64,000 nucleotides of DNA, from positions 18,167,354 through 18,231,353 of the forward strand of contig NC_045142.1 in NCBI RefSeq assembly GCF_008831285.2. Reading direction: 5' to 3'. The notes beneath the pieces are model-generated. The model ran no database searches, was not told where the DNA came from, and saw nothing but the letters and a program-made list of their open reading frames with translations. This document shows positions 21,759 through 32,182 of the stretch, one piece after another. Position numbers and translations under genes: made by a program. This stretch comes from Nymphaea colorata (taxonomy: Eukaryota; Streptophyta; Magnoliopsida; Nymphaeales; Nymphaeaceae). How positions within the stretch are numbered: the stretch's first letter is position 1; each line of letters opens with the position of its first letter.

Positions 21759-24391
21759 TCTCGCACGGCCATGGGAGATCGAATCATCAAGGCTGCTGTC
21801 GCTGGACCACCGAAACCAAGACGCCGTGAAGAAGGACGCTGTTCAGATCAGAGGCGCTGTTTTATGGCGAGGTTTCAGCTGTCGAGCTCCAACATATTAT
21901 CTTCATCTGCATCTTGGGAGCACTGTGGAATTTTCTGGCGATTTTTGGAGCTTCCCAGATCGAGCTACGGATTTTTGAAGACACCCTGCTATTTCCGGCG
22001 TTTTACCCCTCTTCAACGGGTTTTTGCAGATTTTGATCGATTGGGTTGGGGATTTCTTGCGATTCAACGGCTGATCAATCCCGAAAAGATTGATCCCCCT
22101 CGGTTAGTGCATTCCCTAAGGTTTTCCTCAATCTAATCCTGTTTTTCCTCTGCATTTGAATCTGCTTCTGCCGTTTTTCCCATTTCTGGTGACACCCGAG
22201 CGTTCCGACGCTGATTCCAGTCGTTCTGCGGTTTAATTCGTGTGGATGAGTATACCCGAGGATTCTTGACTTGATTTCGAAAAGATCGAGTCATGGATCG
22301 TCGATTTTGGTCAAGAAACAACGTCGGAATCTCAATTTGAAGATCACCGGCGTTTTCCAAAGGTTTTCCGGCGTGGACGGAGTTTTTCGGCGAAAACGAC
22401 GAATCCGGTGGAATATTCCGCCCTGTTCTTCGGTCCCCGGCGACGAGTCGCGGTTTCGTGTCCCGATCGAAGGTGGTACGCAGCGACATGCGAGTCCCGG
22501 CGAATCCCGTATCACATCTCGGCCGAGTCCCGCCTTGCATCCATTTCAGCGGACACGGTGTCCCGCACAACACGTGTCCCAGCATTCTAAACAGAGGCGA
22601 CTTCGTGTCTACAGTGTCCCAGACTCCACCACACGTGTCGGGACCCCAGACACCACCAGAAAGCAATTTTTCGCCGTTCTCAGTCTCAGACTTTTCCAGA
22701 ATCTACTCTAACTTCCAACGATCGGCGCTGCCAACTCCTAGGTCGAAATTCAACGATTCTAGGTGCGTTGGATCTGGCTACTTCTCTACTTTCAGGCAGC
22801 CAAATTTCAGAATTTTTTGACTTAAGATCAGTTCGGAGCTTAAGTGGAGACTGGTCGGAGCTCATTTTCTTGACTGATAGCACCCTGGAGCAAGCCTGAA
22901 CCGAGCGGCTGAGGTGTCACTTTCCTCAGCTCCGAATTCTTCTATGTTTTGAGGCAGCTGGAGATCTTGGTACCTCTGAAAAGCCCCGGATCTCTAGAAT
23001 TTTTCAGTTTTGGTTTGAAGAATTTTGGACATCGAAGCTGAGAGATATTGATTTTTAACTGGGGACTGGTCTGAGAAGCTGCCTGAAACCTGTTTTAAAC
23101 CTGTAGTCAGACTGAAGGAGCAGAGCTGAGGCGTCACTTTCCTTAGCTCTGAATCCTTTTGTATTTTGAGGCAGCTGGAGATCTTGGTACCTCTGGAAAG
23201 CTACAGATCTTAAGAATTTTTCAGTACCATTTTGAAGATTTTTGGACGCCTGATCAGGGAGATACAGGGCCTCGACTGCACGAAAGACCTGAGTTGCACC
23301 GTCTACTTGATCCCTGCTTCACTAAGGCTGCGAGGAGAATACGCGTTCGCTGGCGCTTCCGGCGACTGCCACACCTCATTCACATCTTCTCCTGGGGTTT
23401 ACACGAGCATTCGGTGAAATTTCCAGGCATCCCTTCTTACTTACTCTTATTACTGAATTGTTCTTGATTGCTCCTGTTCTTCCCTTGCTGGACCGAGCTA
23501 CACGACCAAGGAGCAGCCCTCTCGACGTGCTGATTCGAGGAGCCACTCGCCCTAGCCGAGAAGGGGATCCAGCTGGCCACTTCGACTGAGCTGGACGTGG
23601 GAGAAGGAAGGGTGTTCGCTGGTGCCATTCCAGCGATTGCTTCCCCCTACACGCTTCAGCACTTAGGGGTTTTCGAGATCACGGTGACGTGCATTCCCTT
23701 CTTCCCTTGAGTTACTGTTATATCATTTCAGTAACTACGGCTGCCCTCGTTTTCTTGTCAAGGAGCGAAGCGCAGCCACATCGCTAGGAGACGCCACCCA
23801 CCAAAAACGAGGTTGCTGAATACGGGGGAGCAGCCAAGTTGCTGGACTTAGCCCCCGTGACCAGGTTTCTTTCGCCTCACCCTATAGTTGCGAGGGAGGG
23901 TGTACTTTGCTTTATCCCTGCCACCGGCACCCCTAGCTCGGGCTCCTCCTTGTGCACCTTGCACGGGACACAGCCCGACAGTGGGAAGACCTACCTACGG
24001 GCAAGAAGGGCGTGGTTTGTACGCTCTAGGCATGGATTGTTGAGTGAGCTGGGAGATGATTAATCTCTGTACCGAATGCTCTTGTAATCATTAAAGCCTC
24101 CTTACTCTTGAGAGCTTTGTTGTGAGGATTGGGCTGAGACTTGTACTCCTCCGTGGGAAGCTAGGGCCTTTGTCAGGCCGGAAACCCTTGTACAGCCATT
24201 CCCAAGAAGTAGGAACAGCTACCGTGTGGTACTCGGCCATGGGCAGACCGCCGTCTTAGCTCAGCCGGCAGTTGACAGCTTGTAGGCACTAGTTCGGGCA
24301 GGATAGTGCAGACGGACAACTTGTAGACACCAGTCCGGGCAGAGTAATACAGGCGAACAGACCAGCCACACCTTGTTGAGCAGCCGTCGCC
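21759..24391 (+). other. Long leader of element 1
   Basis: About 2.6 kb separate the primer binding site from the first gag ATG, with no convincing open frame. The leader contains a spaced direct duplication of about 125 bases (22911-23035 and 23128-23252). Confidence 0.7.
22911..23252 (+). repeat. Direct duplication inside the leader of element 1 (period 217 bp)
   Basis: Blocks at 22911-23035 and 23128-23252 share GAGG-C/T-GTCACTTTCCT and then TTTTGAGGCAGCTGGAGATC followed by TTGGTACCTCTG. They are about 125 bases each, 217 bases apart, and clearly diverged. The preceding sequence also looks weakly similar, so the whole period may once have been duplicated. Confidence 0.8.
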
Positions 24392-25999
24392 ATGGCTAAG
24401 GGCGGCAAGGACAAAGCGCCCATGGTGGCCGAGGATACCGAAGTACAAGATGAATGTATGACCGTCCAAGGCGGGGCCGAACGAGCACCTCGGGGGAGAC
24501 CTATTCCACCCGAGTGCCCAATCAAGATATAAACATATGGAGGTCGGAACTCAACCAACAATTCGAGGCATTCGGGTTGATGTTCCAAGAAAACATGAGC
24601 CAAATGATGAACCGCCTAGGGGCCGCCGACATGGGAGCAGCCCTAAGGCAAGTGAGGGATAGGGTAAACCATCTTGAGGCAACCAGCCAATGGGCTAGAG
24701 ACGACCCTAACCCCGATGGAAGAGAGATAAGGAGAGGCCATTACGAGTTTGGGGAGCCCTCCCAAAGGGACCCGAATATGGGACTAAGGGGACCTCACAT
24801 CCCCTCCCGCGCCCAAGATCGACCGATGGACTACTCTCTTGGGTGGCCAGCCGAGAGCCGGGGGAGCCATCACTTGACTCCGCCCGACCCCAAGAGCTGG
24901 GCCAACACAGACACCCCCGCGGATAAGGAAGAAAGGGGGAGATCGCCGGGTGCAAGGAGCAATGAGGCGTATCAGACCGGCGGTATTTCAGCTAGAGCGT
25001 TCGATAGAGGAGACTATGGACAGCGAGACCCGGGGCAGTATGAGCAGGTGCGACAGCCACCACGTTTTGGGCAGTAGGCCGGTAGAGGGATTTTCAGAGG
25101 TCACGGTCAGGTTCGGGTAGAACGTTGGAGACAGGGTGCGAGACAGTTTGATGAGCCACCTCCACGCTTCGGGGTAGGGGCTCCGCCCGAGCCCATGCCA
25201 GATTATCCGGACGACTTGGAGGGCCTTGACTCACCCCGAGAGGCCCCTCCTCCCCACGGGCACTGACGGCAGCCCCTCTACGGGCGCGTCAATCCCAACC
25301 CATTTCGAGATGACCCTCGCGAGGACCGATTCCGAGCCATGCCGTGGATGCAACTTGATTTTCCCAAGTTCGGTGGGCATGATGCACAAGAATGGACCTA
25401 AAAAACCCACCAATACTTCTTATGTCAGCAGGTTCCGAGGGATTTGTGGGTGTTTATTGCCGTTTTTCACTTCGAGGGAGAGGCCATGAGATGGTACAAT
25501 TGGAATTATCGGGGGCTTCCCGAGCCCCCTAGGGAAGAATTGGTACAAGAAGTCTTAGATCGCTTTGGGGAGTCCGCCTTCCACGATTATGAGATAGAGC
25601 TCAAAGCGTTATACCAAAAGGGCACCGTGATAGACTACCAAGCTCAGTTTGAGGATCTTTCTAGTATGGTCCATGCGTGGCCCGAAGGGACCCTCATCTC
25701 TAGTTTCATTGGGGGCTACGAGAGGATATTAAGCTAGAGTTGATGACCGACCGGCCACAACGGCTGAAGGAATGCTACAAACGGGCCAATAAAATAGAGG
25801 AGAAAATACGGAGACTTGCCGCTTATCATCGGCCAGCCAGCCCCGGCGTGCCCACGCGTGGCCGACCCTCACTTTCGCCACCACGGCGGTTCCTCCCTAG
25901 AGCTAGCACGCCTGAGCGGTTTTCACCAGCCAACTCCCCACGCAAACCAGCCCCTCCACAGGTTAAGTTCATCACGCCGCAAGAGAGGGAAGACAAGGC
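24392..25999 (+). pseudogene. gag: gag of element 1, broken
   Basis: The first ATG is at 24392 (MAKGGKDK...). The frame shifts near 24512 into the frame that carries NIWRSELNQQFEAF and runs to a TAG at 25075. Matching gag sequence continues in the same sense past a TGA near 25263 and a TAA near 25398 into the capsid-like segment FHFEGEAMRWYNW and the stretch down to 25736. A one-base loss then shifts the frame into a Pro/Arg-rich segment (25743-26000). The capsid WYNW and FGES..DYE features are typical of plant Ty3/gypsy gag. Gag would form the cytoplasmic particle that packages element RNA; this copy cannot produce it intact. Confidence 0.9.
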
Positions 26000-27094
26000 A
26001 TGTGTTTTTATTGTCCCGAAAAGTACTTCAAGGGGCACAAGTGCCAGGCCAACATGATGTACCAGGTCCTAGACGAAGATGAGGACACCGGCAGCCCGAA
26101 AGGAGATACTTTACCCGAGCATGAGGACGTCGATAAGGAAGGGTCTAGCGATCGGCAAGCCCTAGTGTCGCAAGCCTATTTTTCTATCTCACGGCCCCCG
26201 ACGCCGAACTCTATGAGGATTGAGGGGTCGGTTAGAGGCATGAGAGTGTTGATATTAGTGGACACCGGCGCCACCCACAACTTCATCAGCCGGCCGGTGG
26301 CTCTTTCATCGGGTTGCAAGCTCAAACCATATCCGCCCTTTGAAGTCATGGTTGGGGATGGCGCCCGCATCCCTTGCCAAGAAGTTTGTGAAGACATCGG
26401 CCTTCATATCCAAGACACAAGGTTCCGAGTAGACCTATTCGTGCTAGCACACTGTGGCACCGATGTCTTTCTAGGGGTCCAATGGATTAAGACCCTAGAG
26501 GAGATCACTTTCAACTTCAAGGAGATGACTTTGAAGTTCCCTCAAACCGGCGGGCGACATGCCACATTGAAGACCTTGGATGGACCGGTGCAGCCTAAGG
26601 AGGCCATTCGAGCCTTACAAGCCCAAGAGCCGGCCTACCTATTGCTCTCTTGCGTGGAAGAGAAGTCGGCCAGCAAGGAGGATACTCCCGAGCCCGTTTC
26701 CCTCCTCTTGGGCGAGTTTACCGACGTGTTTCAAGAGCCCAAAGGGCTGCCTCCACCGCGGACACATGACCACCACATTCAGCTCGTGCCCGGCACTACA
26801 GCCGTGTGTGTCCGCCCCTATAGGTACGCCCACGCCCAAAAGGGAGAGCTAGAGAGGCAAGTCAAAGAGATGTTGAAGGAGGGGCTCATCCGACCTTCCT
26901 CTAGTGCCTTCTCTTCCCCTGTCCTTCTCGTTAAGAAGCATGACGGAACTTGGCGGTTTTGTGTGGACTACCGAGCTCTTAACGAGGTCACTCTCAAGGA
27001 CAAGCACCCTATCCCCGTGATCGACGAACTCTTGGACGAGCTTTCAGGCGCCCGCTACTTCTCCAAGATAGATTTGAGGTCAGGGTATTTCTAG
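26000..27094 (+). pseudogene. pol: Zinc knuckle, protease and N-terminal reverse transcriptase of element 1
   Basis: This open segment starts with a zinc knuckle of the plant chromovirus form [14 protein letters not shown]. It continues to an aspartic protease with [11 protein letters not shown], and then the reverse transcriptase with [20 protein letters not shown] and [16 protein letters not shown] at 27092 ends it where related elements have Gln (F-Q-I-R), consistent with a C-to-T change. The protease would process the polyprotein. Confidence 0.93.
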
Positions 27095-28060
27095 ATTAGG
27101 ATGGCTTCCGAAGACGTCCCCAAGACGGCGTTCTGTACTCGCATTTCGAGTTCATAGTAATGCCCTTTGGATTGACCAATGCACCGACCACCTTCCAACG
27201 GTGCATGAACGACATCTTTCGAGCCCATCTCCATAAGGGGGTCTTGGTATTTTTTGATGACGTCCTCATCTACAGTGCCACCTTTGAGGACCATGTCAGA
27301 CACCTCAGAACAGTGCTAGAGCTACTCCGCGAATATCAATTATACGTCAAGCAGACCAAGTGTAGTTTCGGCCAGTCAGAGGTTGCATATTTGGGGCATA
27401 TTGTCACGGCCGAGGGGGTCAAGGCTGACCCAACAAAGATTGAGGCCATGGTCGACTGGCCTATCCCTAATTCACCTCGAGAGATGAGGGGATTCCTCAG
27501 GCTCACCGGGTATTACCGCCGGTTTGTAAGGCACTATGGGCATATTGCCTTCCCTCTCGCACGGATGCTTCAAAAGGGAGGATGGGAGTGGACTGATGAA
27601 GCCAAGGGAGTGTTCGAGAAGCTCAAGGTGGCCATGACCACCGCCCCCGTACTATTCCTACCGGACTTCTTCAAGGCCTTCATAGTGGAGACTAATGCAT
27701 GCGAGGCGAGAATAGGGGCAGTACTCAGTCAGGATAGGCACCCCATTGCCTACATTAGCAAGGCCCTCAACCGGCGGGCCAACCGATTCTCTACCTACGA
27801 GCGGGAGATGCTAGCTATTGTTGTCGCGGTAGAGAAATGGCGACCGTATCTGATTGGGCAGCGCTTCGTTGTTAGGACCGACCACGTCAGTCTAAAGTAT
27901 CTAATGGCCCAACGAATATCCACCCCCACTCAGTAGAGGTGGATTGCTCGACTCCTGTGCTACGACTTCTCCATAGAGTACAAGAAGGGAGTCGACAACT
28001 CAGCGGCAGATGTATTATCGCGAATCCCCGAGACTCTCCTTACTATATCAGCCCCGACTA
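27095..28060 (+). pseudogene. pol: Reverse transcriptase and RNase H of element 1
   Basis: After the stop at 27092 a short deletion near 27135 shifts the frame. The frame open from 27160 carries MPFGLTNAPTTFQ and the catalytic FFDD box (VFFDDVLIYS), followed by LGHIVTAEGVKADP, the usual connection domain. RNase H starts around VETNACEARIGAVL, where the first catalytic Asp of the usual TDAS is replaced by Asn, so the RNase H active site looks damaged. A TAG at 27934 interrupts the segment between TPTQ and RW; the homologous reading continues to DVLSRIPE. Confidence 0.92.
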
Positions 28061-28817
28061 CTCACCTTTGGGACCGCATACGGACAACTCAAGGGGAGGA
28101 CGAGACCCTTCGCCTCCTCCTGTCCTCGGTGCAGGCCAACCCGGGCAGCATTCCTTTGTACTCAGCCCGAGAAGGTCTTCTCTATAAGGAAGGCAAGGTC
28201 GTCCTTCCTCGGGGGCACCCTTTGATTTCTGGTGGAAGGGGCTCAAAACGGATGTGGCCCACTATGTCAAAAATTGCCCCGTGTGCCAACGTGAAAAGTA
28301 TGAGGCCGCGAAGACCCCGGGACACCTTTGTCCCTTGCCGATTCCCCATCGGCCATGGGAGGACGTCTCCATGGATTTCATAGACGCCCTCCCTCGCTCG
28401 GACGGGAAGGAGGCCATCCTGGTTGTGGTGGACAGGCTCACCAAGCACGGTCTTTTCGCCGCCCTGCCTCGTCTATACTCAGCCCGCCTTGTCGCAGAGA
28501 CTTACTAAGAGTGGATTGGGAGACATCATGGAATGCCCCGTACTATGGTTTGCGACAGGGACAGTGTGTTCATCAGTGACTTCTGGAGGGAGTACACACA
28601 GCTAGCAGGCACCAAGGTGCTCTTCAGTTCGGCCCACCACCCCCAAACCGACGAGCAGACGGAGGTGGTCAACCGCACCATCGAGACCTACCTACGGAGC
28701 TTCTCTGAGCATAGGCCATCGACTTGGGTCAGATACCTCTCATGGTGTGAGTGGGCCTACAACACCAGCCCCAATTCCTCGATCGGAATGACTCCATATC
28801 AGGCAGTCTATGGGTGA
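28061..28817 (+). pseudogene. pol: Integrase core of element 1, broken
   Basis: The integrase zinc finger is incomplete: FWWKGLK and NCPVCQREK are present but the upstream His-His half is missing, apparently by a deletion near 28215. The catalytic core shows SMDFIDALP (first Asp), VCDRDSVFIS (second Asp) and HHPQTDEQTEVVNR (Glu). A TAA at 28506 and a TGA at 28815 interrupt the frame; both sit where C-to-T changes in CAA and CGA would explain them. The protein would insert element cDNA into host chromatin. Confidence 0.9.
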
Positions 28818-29909
28818 CCCCCGCCCACACTGAGGAGCTATGAGCTGGGCCTAGCGGGCGAGGAGGATCTAGAGCGCATTTTGTGCGACCGCGACGAGGT
28901 GCTACAGGTTCTTCGCACCAATTTGGAGAGAGCCCGCAGCCGGATGCAGCAGCAGCACAACAAGGGGCGGGCCGAGCGGGAGTTCAACGTGGGGGATTGG
29001 GCATGGCTCAAGCATTTACCTATGGGGCAGAAGACCCTATTCGGCAGACCCTATTCCAAGTTGCTGCCTAGGTACTACAGGCCCTACCAAGTTGAGGCAT
29101 GCCACGGCAAGGCCGCCTACCGCCTTGCGCTACCAGCCCATGCTTGTGTCCATCCGGTTTTCCACGTGGGGAGGCTCAAGCCCCACCATGGAGCCCCACC
29201 CACAGCCAGCGAAGAAGCCCCAGACGAGCCTCCCTTGCCACGGAAGTTACTACGCAGTCGTCGGGTGCGACGAGACGGTGAGCTCCGCCGGGAGTACCTT
29301 GTCGAATGGGACGGCCGGGAAGGGGGTCCTACTTGGGAGGACGCCAACGAGCTTGCCGGAAGATATCCCGCTGTAGGAGCCTGGGGACAGGCTCCATCTA
29401 AGGGGGATGGATCTGATACGGCCCACCTTCCGTTGGCACCCAGGCCGAGGGCCGTCGCCGGCATCGAAGGGACGAGAGGCCAAGGACAGCCGAAGGCCGT
29501 GGAGACAAGCGCGCCTGAAGGCGGGGATGGCTACCCCGAAGTGAATCATAGAGAGGCTTCCGAAGGAGGATGTGAGCCGGGCGCCGCCCGGAAACGTACA
29601 CGGGAGGTTAATCCCGCGGGCCGACAGAAGACGCACGCCGCTGAGGCGGCCACCGCGGGAGGTTTAGCCTCCATCGCCCAAGCCGGGGCAAGGGCAGAGG
29701 AGACTGAGGGGGACGGCAGCGCTGATGACTGCCGCCTGGCCGACCAGCGGCCAGGGTCGAGCGACGTCCACGCGCCGGGCGGGCTGGCCGACAACCCAGC
29801 GCGCGACCCACCAGGCGACTCGGCAGCGACGGACGAGCCCCAGCTGGGAGGAGCTCCTGCGGGACACGAGTGTCCTTTTGACGGGACACGTCTCCGCTGT
29901 GACGCCTGA
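28818..29909 (+). pseudogene. pol: Integrase C-terminus, chromodomain and LTR-encoded tail of element 1
   Basis: The frame open from 28881 carries the integrase C-terminal GPY-like region (FNVGDWAWLK, PRYYRPYQV, HPVFHVGRLKPH), then a chromodomain around RREYLVEWDGREGGPTWE. Chromodomains of this group steer integration to marked chromatin. The frame does not stop at the end of the internal region: it passes through the polypurine tract and continues about 165 codons into the 3' LTR, ending at 29909 in a Gly/Ala/Arg-rich tail. In the 5' LTR the same frame is broken by a small deletion. Confidence 0.9.
29399..29411 (+). other. Polypurine tract of element 1
   Basis: AAGGGGGATGGA lies directly before the 3' LTR (29414). 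It is the expected position and composition for plus-strand DNA priming. Confidence 0.8.
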
Positions 29910-30727
29910 CACGACGAGGGGAGCTGGACACTGTACAGGGGACACTCAGGGAATAACCGGACACGGGTCCGGACATGTAAGGCGGGTTGGTCCGTCACTT
30001 TTGTAGACCCGGATCCATACCCAGTCTTATGGATCTGGGCGCGGACTTTTTGGGGGATCCAGACTGGGGTCCGGACCTGCTTTCTTGACTCAGTTTTGGG
30101 GACCCGGGTCTATAGAAGACCCGGGTCGACTCACCACCCCCGACCCGGTTCGACAAGACTGTCGAACCGGGTCTCTGGTCGGCCATCTCCCACGCGAGCC
30201 GTGGAGGCCGTTGGCTCATCTTCCTCCTTTAAGAGGGGGAGGAAGCCATTGTTGATCCTTATGCTTGAAGAAGAATCCCAAGAGGGTCATTCCTGGACGA
30301 GCATTCCCAGAAGGTCGCCGGACGCCATTCCCGGCGGCAGCCCCCTTGGATTCCGACTCATTCATCAATGAAATCGAGGTTCTGTTCTTCCCCTTCTTCC
30401 TCTCATTGTGACTGTGCTTCTAGACTCACCCAAGCTTCCATGGCTGCTCCCGTCGGGTTCTCCTCCGCCTGAAGCCCATTCCGGGTTGGGGAGACTCCAC
30501 TGATCACTGCCCACGCCTTCCACCGTTTCCATTCGATCAACCGACGCCCAATTCACCCACGAATCCCACTGTTCACCTCCCTGTCTCTGCGCAACCTCCC
30601 TGCTCACCATCGTCCCCTCCCAGCCGGTTACTGTTCCATTGGGTTTCTCCCCCACCGAGCATGATCCTGGAGATTTCTGAGCGTGATCGGCTGCCTCCGG
30701 CATCCCTCCTGGCCACGGGCTCTAACA
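29414..30727 (+). repeat. 3' LTR of element 1
   Basis: 1314 bases, starting TGATACGG and ending TCTAACA, followed by the CTTGG target duplication. It matches the 5' LTR along its whole length with scattered substitutions and several small insertions or deletions. Confidence 0.96.
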
Positions 30728-31754
30728 CTTGGTCTCTTGGCTATGATTCTGTTTGGGACCCACGAAGGTGCGTTTGTAAGGGGAATATGGCGTTATTTGG
30801 AACGAAGTGTTCTAGACTTATTTTCCACCGTTACCAAACATCGGACAAGAATGCACAAAGAACATGTTGTTCCTGCGATATGGAGGAACGCAGATCCGCA
30901 CCACGGAACTCGTGATCGTGGGTGCGGTTTCTTTCTCGAAGACCAAATCGGTTCTCGTTTCTCTGCTCTCCCCTTTCCTCTCTCTCCATTTCCTCCTCGC
31001 ACTGTTCATACTCCCTCGTCACGGGGCGTCGTGTCGGTTCATCGCCCTCTCTCAGCCTCCTCATCAGAGGTATCCCTCTCTCTCTCTCTTTCTGTGCCGA
31101 CGGGGGCAGGTCAGGGCTGGTCTCTTTCGGCTACTGTTTGTTTCTTTTTCTGCTATAATGGATGTTGAATTGAATTCAATTGTCTGTGGAAACATCTAAT
31201 GGTGTTTGCTTTTGTGTTAATGGCCCTGGAATGGTGCTGCAACTCCTTGAGAGTCTTGGTTTGCTTGTTTGGCCAATCGAGGATGGTCTCTGTGAAATGA
31301 GGGACTTCAAGGGCTGGACTGGACTTCTCGCTGTTGGCTTTGTAAAAAGGAGGCAGATTTTTTGGGCCATGCTTTTCTTTGTGCTTTGCTTCTATATGCA
31401 AAATAGGAACAGAATGCCATATTAGGTTGCTTTGCCGTGTGAGGCATTGACCATGTCACGTAGTTTCTTTCTTTTTAATCTCCACTTTTTTTTTGGATGA
31501 TGATTAGGGGTATGAAATGCATTTGCGTGATGCGCTAGAATTCCAAATTTCCTGTTCATTTTTTGTCTGTCGACATCGACCCGATTGCACATACCTGAAA
31601 ATGTGATAGGGTGAAATTTGGCATTGTTTGACTCTGTTTGGAAGAAGTAATTAAAGGTTGGAGGGCTTGGTAGTTGCTCAAGTGATCGTAGAGGGATCAA
31701 ATTATTGTTTCCATGGGATGGAATGGGCTTGATTTTCGTAAGATATACATTGAA
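30728..31754. other. Unique DNA between the two retrotransposons
   Basis: About 1 kb of non-element sequence. It has a CT-rich stretch (30950-31110) resembling a plant 5' leader and an open frame at about 31180-31425 (LVWPIEDGLCEMRDFKGW) with no recognised domain. I cannot assign a gene. The position suggests an ancestral locus into which both elements inserted. Confidence 0.45.
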
Positions 31755-32166
31755 TGTCACAGGCTGACAACTTCGGCCCGTGCGGCGCGACAAGAACCTA
31801 ATTGCCGCAAGCCCAAGCCTTCAAACTGCTGAACGGGGCGCAAAAGTAGTTTGAGAAAACGAGTGTATAAAGAATGCTTGTGAATAAAGAAATCTCGCAA
31901 TGTATTCGCTTGGAAAATTAGTACATCACGAGAAAGATAAGCAAGGAGAATGGTCTCGACTTTACTTATATAGGATGGCTGAGGCCTCTTACAGGATTCC
32001 CATGCCGACTACCCCAAACAAGAAATCCCAATACTTGACACTTATACCGGTGGGAGGGTACTCCCTTACAAGTAAACATGCATAAGCAAATGACTTAACA
32101 TAACCAAAGGAAGCACAATGCAAAACAAAGCAAATGACTGTACAGACTCTCAGACACAGGGGAACA
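31755..32166 (-). repeat. 3' LTR of element 2
   Basis: 412 bases. On the minus strand it begins TGTTCCCCTGTG and ends GTGACA. TATATAAG (plus coordinates 31965-31972, minus strand) is a typical LTR TATA box. Confidence 0.93.
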
Positions 32167-32182
32167 GGCTCCCCCCTTCAAT
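32167..32182 (-). other. Polypurine tract of element 2
   Basis: On the minus strand TTGAAGGGGGGAGCC sits immediately before the 3' LTR and begins within a few bases of the pol stop codon (32185-32183). Confidence 0.85.

Larger units (their letters stand above)
20429..30727 (+). mobile_element. Element 1: full-length Ty3/gypsy chromovirus LTR retrotransposon (degenerate)
   Basis: The element is 10,299 bases, bounded by two LTRs that begin TGATACGGCCC and end TCTAACA. It is flanked on both sides by the same 5 bases, CTTGG (20424-20428 and 30728-30732), the target-site duplication. Inside are a primer binding site complementary to initiator tRNA-Met, an unusually long leader (21744-24391), gag, and pol in the order protease, reverse transcriptase, RNase H, integrase, chromodomain, then a polypurine tract. 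This order (integrase last) defines Ty3/gypsy, and the C-terminal chromodomain defines the chromovirus branch. The coding region is interrupted by many stops and frameshifts, so the copy cannot make its own proteins. The chromovirus lineage (Tekay/Del-like from size and LTR length) is an inference. Confidence 0.97.

Noticed and set aside
20313-21829. Several long open frames in the 5' LTR of element 1 on both strands
   Set aside because: The region is GC-rich LTR sequence, repeated at 29414-30727; open frames arise from composition and lack domains.
29250-30219. Overlapping minus-strand frames of 90-150 residues in the 3' LTR
   Set aside because: They duplicate the frames in the 5' LTR and lie opposite the pol tail; no motif supports them.
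31750-31754. TTGAA as target duplication of element 2
   Set aside because: The other flank reads TTAAG, so the match is only partial and cannot be claimed.
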